Assembly: GCA_029532415.1 (NCBI GenBank)
Contig: JAQOTA010000054.1
Location: 558,001-622,000, forward strand
Direction: 5' to 3'
Source: Marasmius tenuissimus
Lineage: Eukaryota > Basidiomycota > Agaricomycetes > Agaricales > Marasmiaceae
DNA: 64,000 nt
The position numbers and the translations under genes were made by a program. The notes beneath the pieces are model-generated. The model saw only the letters and a list, made by a program, of their open reading frames with translations, ran no database searches and was not told the origin of the DNA. Shown piece by piece: positions 1 through 10,700 of this stretch (positions within the stretch are counted from its first letter, which is position 1; each line of letters starts with the position of its first letter).

Positions 1-2590
1 AAATGGTAGAAACGACGCAAACATACCCTAATTGACGCGGCTGGATGGACAACGCACTCGATGTCACGTTCTGAACTCAGTCGGCCCTACAACATGTGAA
101 AAGTACGGTAAGTTATACAAGGGATTATGAATGGCAGTAGCACTGATACACACCTTTACGATTCCATATCGCTATCAGAAAATGGGGTATAGTGGCTTGG
201 AATACTCTGAGTTGGTATTCAGCAAATACAAATAGGGTAGCTCTCACCAACAGCTTGTAGCAAGGTTGCGAGCTGTATGGGTACAATAGAAAAAAGATTG
301 CGGCGGAGAGTGAACCAAAGGGGGTGATGGTGGGAAGGAGGGAAGAAAGTACAGGGAAAACTGGACAGCGTCGGGCTTATATACCTGGCGGGGTGGTCTG
401 TGCGGGTTGTGAAAGCGGCGAGTTGACAATGACGTTAATGACGACTTGAACGTCATCAAAGCCATCCAAGATCAGCTTTGCGAGGTATCTGGTTGTATTA
501 TTCGAGACGCAGCGGCACAGTTTGTGTTGCCTTGTCGAACGTCAAGTCCGCCTGCGATTGTTTGAAAGATCCAGTAATGGACCAATGGTTGTAGTTCTTC
601 TTGTGCTTGCTGTAAAACTCATCAGCTGTTTAGAATGGCTGGATAAAAGTAATTGGCATCCTTGTTTGTACAATAAGATAGACTTGTTGAGCACGCACCT
701 AGCCTGCGAGTTCCATCTCACCACCTCATTTCCAATTATCAGTTATTTCCTTTAGTCCATTTGGAGGCTACAATTTGATGGCAATTGACCATGATATAGA
801 TAGGCCAAGACTAAATTGTGAGATTATAATGGTGGTTGAGAGTAAAGAGTAGTAAGAGTTGATGACACGTCGGATGCTGTGTGAGTAGCTGACCAGCGCT
901 AACAATTCCTGTGCAAGCGCCGATGCACCCTAACCCTGAAACATCCATACTACTTAAGTAATAGCGCACTGGCGGCGACGACGAGTCACAACCGTCATCG
1001 ACCTCAAATTGACCTTTGACAACGACCTTAATGATGTCTTGTTCCCAGAGAGACACGGTCTTGAGATTTCTCCTCTAGTCTCTGGGAGTAGATCTCAATC
1101 AGAGTAGATGTGTATTAAGTCATAGACAATGCCTGACAGTCTGCCAGGCTAGACCGCTCCAGCACACTGAATAGTCTGACCACCTATGAACATAGCCTGG
1201 TAAATTGATTATTAGACTTAATTAGCCTGAAGCTTTCTGTCCTGGCGCTGAGCAGTCTCTGTACAGGTATTGCCAGTCTGGAGCTATCTGTTCGGACACG
1301 GCCAGCCTTGGGCGCTCTGACCAGCGTCTGATTGTCTTCTGATAAGGTGATCTCAGTCTTAACCCATCTTATCCGCCACTGATCAACATCTTATCAGAGA
1401 CCCTCAAGCTACCTAGGCCTTTTCACTTGATCTCAAGACTGATTGTAGGTGAGCATTCTGTGATCATAAGCTAACAGTCTAATTTTGTCTTTACAGCAGC
1501 GTACCAGTACGGGTAAGTCTACTTCTCACTTGTCATCACGGTCAGACACTGGGCAGACTGTCATGGGTTTGCTGGTGTTATGATGCGTTCACCAACGCCA
1601 CGCCCTGGAATACTTGGAACAAATCTGATGGATAGCAACTCGGAATTTATTCATGAATGAAGAAGAAAGGAAAAGGATCGAGTTCGGATAGAATCAAGCA
1701 GCAGAAGACGACATTCGAAAATGGAGACGAAACAGGGGTGCGCTGGAAATGTATGACTTGTGAGTAGATCTTACACGTATCGTATCTTTTCGATGGCTGA
1801 CATACAGCGGAGGACAGAGGGACACGCTGCACAGAACATCATGGGTTCATAAAAAGTACAGATACAAGTTGCTGTTTCGAACAGGAACATGTCGCATCGA
1901 ATCATACCAGTCAAGGCGAATGTAGAGGCCTAAACAGGATTGACAATCTCGGAGGAACGGCAGACACAACTCTTCAGCTTCAATAAAAGTGCTCGTGAGC
2001 AGCCGAGGCGGGGATATTCTCAACTCTTAATTCCTGTTTGTCCCATTGGCAATAGCTTTCTCCGTGCGCATCAATGTCCCCAAGATTGGCGCATCACCTC
2101 AGCTAAAGCCTGACGGTCACTTCTGCCCCATCCTCCCCCGTCCCCTTAAATGATCATGGTCATCGACACTGCTATCCTTGTCAGTGCCTATCGGGAAGCT
2201 GGACACCTCATCTGTAAGTCGAGGTCTTGGCTACTTGATTTCGCGTAGATCGCTGATATAGTCGCCAGCCCCCCCCCCCCTTTCACTGGCGTCAATATGA
2301 GAGTTGGTTATCAATGCTTCTGTGAATGAGAGTACAAGTCCTTTCCGGCCACGCAATTCTATCAGGTGCATCTTTCCCTCTCTTTTCTCTAGTTTAGCAA
2401 GTGGGATCCTTATTCATTTATCCCGATCTCCTCACAACAGGGTTCTACCTTCTCCGCCTGTGTCTGCCTCTGGTCAATGTGTACCTTCGGCTGCGTAGGC
2501 AACGAGCCTATATGTGTGGCGTGCAGTTGAGGGTCTGAGAAAGGGCGAAACCTAAGCGGATTTCGGAGAATTCTGAAAAAATTGACTATG
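1..2590. other. gene-poor left flank
   Basis: I see no convincing gene here. The open frames are short, overlap on both strands and match no family I recognise. Between about 1090 and 1500 the sequence is rich in short AGACT/GTCTG words without a clear period, which may be old transposon or heterochromatic sequence. A 14-base C tract sits near 2270. Nothing supports an RNA gene. Confidence 0.5.
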
Positions 2591-2724
2591 GCTACATCAT
2601 AGGTCTATCTAGATCGGAATCAAGTTCAAATGTCCATCCCCCCTCCTCCTTTGGTATCTTTGTCCTATGTTCTCTGCATGCAAAGGAAGTCTTCCGTGAC
2701 GGCTTTCCGTCTCTAGAGGGTGCA

Positions 2725-5163
2725 TCACATAGACTCGACCTCCAGGCTCTTTTGCGTTTTCTCCTTCGGCAACTCACTTTCTTCTCCCACAAGCGCTGCA
2801 CCAGGATGCAAGATGTTGAAAAGGAACATACACAGCGCCATGGGAGCGGCTTCCAGTACGTAAAATGGTATTTCCTCGGTGGCCAAACCAGACTTGAAAC
2901 TGGACGAAAACTCGACTGGGCGGTGAACAATACGGACCCAAAGAGATTGATGTATCAGAATTTCTATAGAAGTCGATCTAAAATCGGGAATGGCAGCATA
3001 CAGTGATGAGGACGAGAGAAGCGTAGACTGGCCAAAGGACCTTTCTCCTGCTCGCTGAACGGTGCTTTGTACCATGCTCAATAGCTCGTAGCTTGAATTC
3101 ACATCGGATGATTCTGGCGAGGAATACCAGGATGAAGCATTGTTGAGCGGCTGTTTCAATCGAATTTAGTACCGTACGTGCGGACGTGGAGCAGAACGTT
3201 TCAGACACACCTATACTGACTTGGTAAATCCTCAATCCTAGCATGACCAGACGCGAAGTATTATGATCAACTTGGAATCTGCGAGACAGAGAGGATGGCG
3301 CCGGCCGATTGGATGACGAAAGACCTGTTGATGATAATGTTGGTCAGTCCATTCTGTATCACGGCGGGATTTTCAATGTCCACTAGTGCTTTGTGTGGTG
3401 ATGTCCAGTCAGTTGTCCAGTCGGTTGTCCAGTAGGATGTCCACTGCTTGTCAGTCACAATACAGTCACAGATGTGCTGTTAATAGGCAGGAAATCGTCA
3501 CAGGTTTGACCTTCTTTGCCCAGCGAGCATGATTAAACTGCTGAAGAGCGGAGTGCGAGCTACTTGTGCTCATACCAGATCCAAAGTCTTGGTGCTCAGT
3601 GCTTGGATCAGGCACACAGATGCAGCCTGCAATGGGTAAGGACTTTTTGTCCCCTTATGTACTTTCAGAAGCCACCACGTTTTTTGCACTGTTATACAGT
3701 TGTTCTAATTTAGGGTTCAACGGTTTGTAGAGGCCATGAAACGTCGGGTCCAGGGAAGTGGAAAGAGCAGATGGGAAGATGTTATGCCGGAAAGACGCGA
3801 GGGTCTAAGTGTAAGGAAAGGGGCTGATAAACTATAAAAGGATAATCACATCACGTGACCTTTCCGATATAGCTTATCGTCAATTCTCCATTCACTTATC
3901 TGCACCGTTGTGCTTCTTTGTGCTTCAAGTACTGATTACCATACTGGGCAACTACAAATGGGTGTGCCGAAGGTATAGGAGGCCTTGTAGGAGGGCCAAT
4001 GCTGCACGGCATTAAAAAACCATGGTTCTGTCAAAGATGCCCCTTATCACTTCAAAGAGAAAGATAGGTGTCAGCCCCAGGGAGGTCCAGGCTCAAAAGG
4101 GAGGTGCAAGAACCATTGACCAGAGGCCAGACCCGGGGCTCGGGTACTGTAAGCCAATCTTGCTGGGTGGTGATCCCTTTCATTAGAATAATCAAGGCCA
4201 GAATGCAGCAATGCTCATATGAATAAACAGTTTTTGTTTGATTTTGGTCACAGCCTGTGAGTGGACATCCTATTGGACAACCGACTGGACAACCGACTGG
4301 ACATCATCACACAAAGCATGAGTGGACATTGAAAATCCCGCTGTGTATAAGATGACGGTAAAGAAAAATGGAAGCTTTTATAATAGATCTAATAAGATGA
4401 AGATACTGACCTATTCTAATCAATTCGTATGGGGTTTTGTGTGTGACAAAAAAATTTGCTGGGGAACATTCGTATGGCAGGCAAATTCCTGTGAGTGACC
4501 TGTGACAAAAACGGAAGTTCGTACGCCACTTTCGTGTTGACGAGGGCTTGGGGTGAACAAGTGGGGAGAATGGCGGCAGGAGAGGCTGCCGTCCACGGTA
4601 ATTCACAGAAAACACCTGACTTGGGCAAAAAAAAACCCCAAAAGGGGTCATTTCTTGGCTTTTTAGGCTTACTGCAAGTTTTGTCACATACTGGGACATT
4701 TCGTATGACCCCCTGTGACTATGTGACCATACGAAAAATTTTCGTATGCAGAGAGGCCTGTGACATGTGATATACGAATTGAATGAAATAGGTCAGTAAC
4801 CATTATCCACTTCGAGGTCATTCCAGCCAGTCTTCTCCGGTATAAAGTAGAGATGACCCTCCCGAATACCATGTACACGAACGTGTTTGCCCACAGTGGG
4901 GCTAACTACACGAGGAACTGGGAGGCAAATCCGAGTCCCTTGGGACTGATGTCGTATCGGGAAAGCGCTCGTAAGACATAGCTCGTTGTCTTCCATACGC
5001 CTGCCATGATGATCACCCAGCAAAAACTTTTGCGGTAATGGATGGCTTGGATCAAGTTGAGGATGGTAGAAAGACCGAACACGGCTGCAAAGACTATGGC
5101 CCTGCTGAAGCTTGGGCAATAAAGATAGGGGTAGCCGAGGTCTTCAAGTTCTATGAGAATCAT
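2725..5163 (-). CDS. RTA1-like seven-TM membrane protein, interrupted by two small transposons
   Basis: RTA1-family proteins are multi-pass membrane proteins linked to lipid export and resistance to toxic compounds. The first exon (5163 downward) encodes the family's N-terminal helices, including AVFGLSTILNLIQAIHYR. It is followed by LVAPLWANTFVYMVFGRVI and an exon ending KWIMVT near 4800. The frame resumes at about 3340 with FVIQSAGAILS, then VMLGLRIYQ, then KVLWPVYASLVLIT, and ends with VEFSSSFKSGLATEEIPFYV, the last helix (LFNILHPG) and a charged tail. The 1.4-kb gap between KWIMVT and FVIQSAG is one intron holding two inverted-repeat elements. The join before VRIVHRPVEF lacks an AG acceptor (GG is seen near 2935), so the gene may be damaged. 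A TATATATA run at about 5291-5300 lies at a promoter-like distance. Family call fairly sure; function of this copy uncertain. Confidence 0.62.
3360..4345. mobile_element. non-autonomous inverted-repeat element (MITE-like, 986 bp)
   Basis: About 85 bp at 3360-3443 recur inverted at 4261-4345. Both ends start with CAC(G/A)GCGGGATTTTCAATG and carry two or three subterminal copies of GTCCAGTCGGTT. The bases TAT flank both ends (3357-3359 and 4346-4348), which would be a 3-bp target duplication. No open frame of size lies inside, so a transposase supplied elsewhere would be needed. It sits in an intron of the RTA1-like gene. Confidence 0.75.
4406..4796. mobile_element. MITE with 27-bp inverted ends and TA duplication
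   Basis: The left end CTGACCTATTCTAATCAATT recurs inverted at the right end as CTGACCTATTTCATTCAATT, both followed by CGTAT. TA dinucleotides flank the element at 4404-4405 and 4797-4798, as expected for a Tc1/mariner-type insertion. It is 391 bp, non-coding, and rich in repeats of TTCGTATG and TGTGACA. It lies in the same intron as the 986-bp element, 60 bp away. Confidence 0.72.
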
Positions 5164-5369
5164 ACGGTGAGTAAACGTACTGCCGCCGGTTCCGATAGAT
5201 GAAGACCATAACTGCAGATAGATTGAGGCATGATGAATGAAGTTGCTGGAGGTGTGAGGGTCCTGAATAAAGATCAGGGACCGTAGCCTCGTATATATAT
5301 CTAAATCAAACCTACAGCTGCTTGAATTTCTCTCAGCTCGCTTCCGTACCGGTTCCTACGACGTGTGTT

Positions 5370-5725
5370 GACGGACAGTGGCCTTGGTTTCATGGACATA
5401 TATCCAAGCAGTCGAACTTCCACGGACATCCGATAATACACTCGAGTTATGGGGGTCCCCATTGGACAAAAATATTACGATCCCAGGCCTTCACGTTCGC
5501 ATTCCTGGGCGTGTCATCTAAATTCACGGACCTCCGTTCGTATTCCCGGGCATGTCATTCACATTCACAGCCTTCCGTTCATATTCCCGGGCGCGTCATC
5601 TACATTCATGGACTTCGGTTCAAATTCCTGGGCGTGTCATCTACATTCACGGCCCCTCCGTTCAAATCCACGGCCTGTTGTCTATATCTACGGACCTCGT
5701 TTCGTATCCTAGGGCCTGCCATCCA
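5370..5725 (-). repeat. left array of 20-21-bp alternating repeats
   Basis: From about 5483 to 5725 the + strand is a chain of about eleven 20-21-bp units that each start ATTC or ATCC. Two unit types alternate: one with a CCCGGGC-like core, the other with ACGGACC. Looser units reach back to about 5370. Read on the - strand they become GCCCGGGAAT and GTCCGTGAAT, the same alternating pair that forms the array at 25057-25223 on the + strand. The array is degenerate and open in several frames, so short ORFs across it are not genes. Confidence 0.8.
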
Positions 5726-5883
5726 CACTTGTGGACCAATCATATTCATTCATGTATGATATGATGATAAAATATATTATATTTTGTGCACTACTACTAC
5801 TAGAAAGGTTCTTCGGACTCGTAGCCCTCAGACTCGGACGAATCTTCTGGAATGTAGTACCCGGGGGCTGAGGAAGACAGTCT

Positions 5884-7579
5884 TCATAGGGCTGTTTTCA
5901 TTGCCCAGCCAGGAGGTTTGTCTTTGAGTATGGCTACTGACGTCCTTGGATTGAACATGACAGTTCCTACTCTCCCGGGGGGAACGACATCTGTCGGTCT
6001 CATGGGTAGGGATTCCCACGGGGTTACAGTGTGGTAGAGGAGCGAGGCGTTGAATATGGCCAGATCGCCCGGTCGATACCTGGTGGATTCGGACATGTGA
6101 ATTGTGAGAGAGAGTGAAAGAAAAACAGAATGTCCATACCGGAACTTTGCCTTGAGCTGCGGAATCAACAAATAACCTCCAGTAAATCGACCGGCAGAGA
6201 AGGAGGTAGAGATCCCGAAATCTCGCTTGTCGACGTGATTAAAGAGCTGAAGCTTGAAGACTAGTGCGCAACCGAGGTAGCATCTGCCCCCTTCCTCTGT
6301 TGAAATGGCTCGACCTGCTTCCCTCACCTTGCTCATGAGGGCGTGCTCTTCAGGAAAAAAGACCCGTATGACCGACTCGATGCACTGTTCCAAGGTCGCA
6401 TTCCCTTCATAATAGTGACGAGTTGCTTGAATTGACTGGCCTGTTCCAGATAGAAACGAAGACTGGTATAGTATCTCCTGGGGACAGGGTCAGAAACCTG
6501 TGGATAGCAAATCCAATGTTCCTACCTCGTGTTCATGTCCTGTCTGAGGCCACGCATCTACCAAATGCATGACACCCGATGGGCCTTTCCCCATTACACC
6601 CCCGTCCTCACTGTATGGTTTGATTCCTGATTGCTTTATATTGTCAGTCCAGTCAACTCCAGGCTCGAGGCTGTATGAGTAATGGAATCCATCTTGGCTG
6701 ACGCCGTGCCTCTTGGCAGTTGTATCATCACGGGGATGATTCATACTGCACATCGAGTGAACAAGCTCGTAGTACCGAGCCATCATGTTGGGCTAGTAAA
6801 ACAGAGATTTAGGGTAGATCCCAAGGGAGATATCAATGAGTGCGCACCTTCAGGCCATCCTGGTAAACTTTGATCAATGGTTCCTCTTCACCCTCCTCTT
6901 CGCGGTCTCTGTCTTTGCGCACATTCCCATCCATCTTCTGTACCTTGCGTGGGTTCTTTCCACTTGCTTCTGCTCGTTTCTTTTGCTCCCGTGCCCTCTT
7001 CTGCTTTTGCCTCTTGTTTTTCCGCAAATCATCCTCTTGAGCTTTCGCCTTGGCTTCCTTCGCATTGAGAGTGTCTGCTAGCCGTTCCTCCATGTATTGC
7101 TGGGAGAGTGGAATCTTGACAACTATTAGAATGATAAAGAAAAGTGGGAAAATCGCACGACACACCATGTTCTTTCTTTTCACCATATCACTGCTTCTAC
7201 TCCCAATGAAGAGCATGAATGGTGTCCCTTCTGCCGAGTAAGACATAGCAGAAGCACCCATAACTTTTGTATGATTTTGGCTCATCAGTTTGGCGAGTTC
7301 CTTTTTCACTTCCTCTGGTGGTTCCTTTTTCCGTGCATTGGCTTGTAGATCTGCCATCTTGAGCTCAGTCTGGATTTTGTGAATGTAACCTCCATTCCAG
7401 GCAGCATGGAGGTGCCGATAGAGGTCATCCGGAAGGTATCGCGCTTGTTCTTTTGGGCTTCGCTTTTCGTTCTGATCAACTCGGATCTCGGGGACTTCGT
7501 GGATCGGCGTAAAGTTGGAGGTCTTGGGCTTCATAACCTTGATCCTTTTCTGCACGAAATCAGCATCCATTTGAAGCAA
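5884..7579 (-). CDS. TET/JBP-type 2-oxoglutarate/Fe(II) dioxygenase
   Basis: Proteins of this family oxidise 5-methylcytosine or thymine in DNA. The N-terminal exon (7579 downward) starts MLQMDADFVQ and is followed by a long Lys/Arg-rich, probably coiled segment (about 7124-6850) suited to nuclear DNA binding. Later exons run from PNMMARYYELVHSM. The catalytic core shows LQLFNHVDKRDFG, with the metal-binding H-x-D, then FTGGYLLIPQL, then YRPGDLAIFNASLLYHTVTP with the distal His, then GRVGTVMF with the Arg expected to hold 2-oxoglutarate. All key residues are present and no internal stop was found. It lies 165 bp downstream of the Ulp1-JmjC gene on the same strand. In fungi such genes are known to expand together with transposons (KDZ type). 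Exon edges are approximate. Confidence 0.72.
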
Positions 7580-7744
7580 GGAATAACAAGGGATATTACG
7601 CTGGTCATGGCGGTCAAGAAGAGAGCGATGGATGTCACACTGTCACAATTCACATTGCGTTCATAATGTGCGTTCACCACGAATATGGAAAAATAATGTT
7701 GATAAAACTGTACACCTTCTAAGTGAAGACAAAGTACAAGATGA

Positions 7745-10700
7745 TTATTCAACCAATGTAACTATGTAAGGGTTTTCGTCAGTGTCTCGAAGGTAAAACC
7801 ATTCATAAGCCACCAAGTGGTGATCATGAGTAGGAAACAAAAATGAGCCCACGTCTTTTTCCGTGGTCTTTTGATACCTATCCCAAACAAGTTTTCCAAA
7901 ATCATCCTGCCCAGATATATGATCCTGCATCGCCGCAATGACATCCATGTCTGGGTCCTCGACTCTGGCGTGGTCAATGAGGCAGCACATCTGTTGAACC
8001 ATATACGAGATGCGGATGTCAGACCACAACGACTCTGATTGTCCGTCAGGGGAATGAATAGTGGGTCGTGAGGCTGATTTCTGAGTAATGTGGGGTGTGC
8101 GGTAGTTGGCGTAGGCAGTGAACAACTCTCGAGACCATTTTCTGGCCAAGGTGAGTTCATGGCTGGCCAAAGCAAGTGCTTCGAGTTCTTCTTCACCCAA
8201 CTCTTCGTCACTGTAGGTCTCTTGCCACATAACGGGTCCAAATTCCAGCAAGTTGGCGACAGTGAGAAAGTCGAAAAAGCCATCCAAAGATGACCAGTTT
8301 GGAGTATGACCAATATCCTCCGTATCTTCAGAGTTCCACCCGCGATTGACATATTCTTGGTGCCAGAACACCACCAAACGGACCAATGCTGCCCTGCTCC
8401 TCTTGTGGTCTTCATTGGTGATCGCACCGACCACAAGAGTATGGTACAAGGCCCAGCAGGTCTGGCGGATGGTCGAAGAGCAATAGAAGTGCCTTCCATT
8501 GCAGATAGAGGGCTCCAGGGTGTAGACAAAATGATAGATTCCGGGCTGTATGAGTCTGGGAATGTTGCATATGATATTAGCAATGGGCCTTGAGGAGTGA
8601 ATAAGAACAACGCACAGCACGTCTCCCGGCTGCAAAAGGACTCCTTGCACCTCACATCCAATGACCTGGCCAAGCGTTTCTGGGGAGTCCTCCTTCATTC
8701 GCAAGTCAACGTCGCTTGAGTATCGAGTATACGATAGTGGGGAAAAGGTCTCGCCAGTTGGCACAAGCATAAACACCAACTTTGCACCGACTTCCACCAT
8801 GATCATAGATGCAGCCCCTTGCGCATCCATATGGAACGGTGTATGGGCGTCCTTTGTAGCCACAACATGCCAAGATGATGTTGTATATGAAGAGTTATCC
8901 AGCGATGATTCGAAGAGAATTTGCTTGAAGGCAAACCCATCGGACATGACATCTGTAGGATTGAAAAACTCGCCATGACCGATAATGTCAAGGAATGTGA
9001 TGGATTTCGCTTCGTTGACCTTCTTTGCTTGGTCCAATGCCATGGACAGAGTAGTCTTGATAGTTTCATTGTCGGGGTTTTTCGTTGCATCAATAGATTT
9101 ATCTATGGGAAGAACATGTGAGAGAGGGCTCTATAGACAAGTGAACGTGTACATACCATGAGCTTGCCTCATGATCTCTAGTGAACCAAGTTGGGCTAGC
9201 ATGGGTCTATCCCACTTTGAATTGGCCCTCATCTTTGCGACACCATGAATTACAATGGATTTCGAACAGAAGGTGGATTGGATTTGAGAAGGTGACAAGG
9301 ATTGATACTCGGACCACAGGAAGACAGCAACCCCTACGGTTGGAAACTCGTTGGGAAAGTTGTGGTCATCATCGGGAGACTGAGCATTGGAAAGTAGGGT
9401 ATTTTTGGCAGGGAATTTTGCTTTTGCGCCGTCCTTGGCTATATAAGATATGAGTGAATGAAAAGCAGCTTCTAGTAGTGCTTCCAATTGATCATGCTCC
9501 TCAGAGTTCTGAAAAGAAAGAGAGAGATCAAACACTGTAGAGGAGCAGAGCAAACAAATAACACACTACAAAGTAAGGTTTCCAAAGGTAAGGTTCATCA
9601 TTCCCGTACGATGAGAGGTGGTAAACATTTCCGCTCTTCCGCTGTTCAAGTAACAATTAGACAGTTTGAACATATCATGACAGAAGGTTCAATTACCGGA
9701 TGTTCAAGAGCAGGTTGGAATAGAGGGCGCTGGAGGGTCGCAATGAGGCTTCTTTGGTGAATTGAAGGTTTACGCTCGGGAGGCTCAGAATCTGCAAAGA
9801 CAGTACGCTTGGATGCAGATTTCGTCACAACACGACTCATTTCAGCATCGCTGGAAGATTTGAGTGGGGCCTTGGTAGTCTTGCGGGTTGAAGCAGCCAC
9901 CTTCTTTGATGTACTGGCATTGGCAGACTCTGGTGGATAGATGGTATTCGTCGCGGCCTTCCGTTCATGGGTTGAGCGGCGGAGAGTAACAGCTTGAGTG
10001 ATACGGATCAGTGAATTATTAAAGGCAAGAAACTGAGAACTGACCAAGTTCCTGATCCACAGAAGGCTCATTGGGACCTGCAGTATCCATTGCATCTTCT
10101 TCATCCGAAGTATCTGATTTAGACACTTGTGCTGGCGTCAATGGCGCAATATCAATATCCATCTGTACATCGTCGGGTACTGAGGACAAGTTTGGTGATA
10201 TTTCTGTACTTTGAACCGGACAATCAACGTTGTCAACATCCATAGAGGGGACAGAGACAGAATTGGATGGTGAAGAGTTACTTTCCAGTGGTGGGGGGAG
10301 TGGCGCATCAAGTGATGAACGGACGGGTGAAGATGGAGGATCAACAGACAAGTCCATAGCTGTGGAGCCTTCTGGATCGTCTGCCGGATGATTCTCAGCC
10401 TCAGAAGACTCTCGAGCAGGCATCTCGGTTTCGTCAGGGAGAGGGTTTGGTGGGTCCTGTGGTGTGAGTGTAGAGGTGGAAGGCACTTGGAGTTTGTTGT
10501 CATCATTGCACAGGATCCTCTGCAAGACCTCTGCACGGATGACAGGGACGAGCTCTTGCGTGAGGAGGTGGTTATCTTTACCATCAGACTTGGCATGTAG
10601 GATAATGTTCCCTATTGTGAATGGTCCGCAATCAACAGTGTTGGTCTGAAATGTTTGCCACTGAAAGAGAGAATGAATAACACACAAAGGAAAAGGCAAA

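Noticed and set aside
5370..5725. CRISPR-like array
   Set aside because: Units are contiguous and degenerate with no unique spacers, and the genome is eukaryotic.
5322..5764. Three overlapping + strand frames of 70-145 codons
   Set aside because: They translate the 20-bp repeat array and show its periodicity (repeated HSWAC/HLHSR-like pieces), not a protein family.
7762..8673. 303-codon - strand frame inside the JmjC region
   Set aside because: It is a shadow of the JmjC frame at 7745-9043, which carries the conserved residues; the shadow has no domain.
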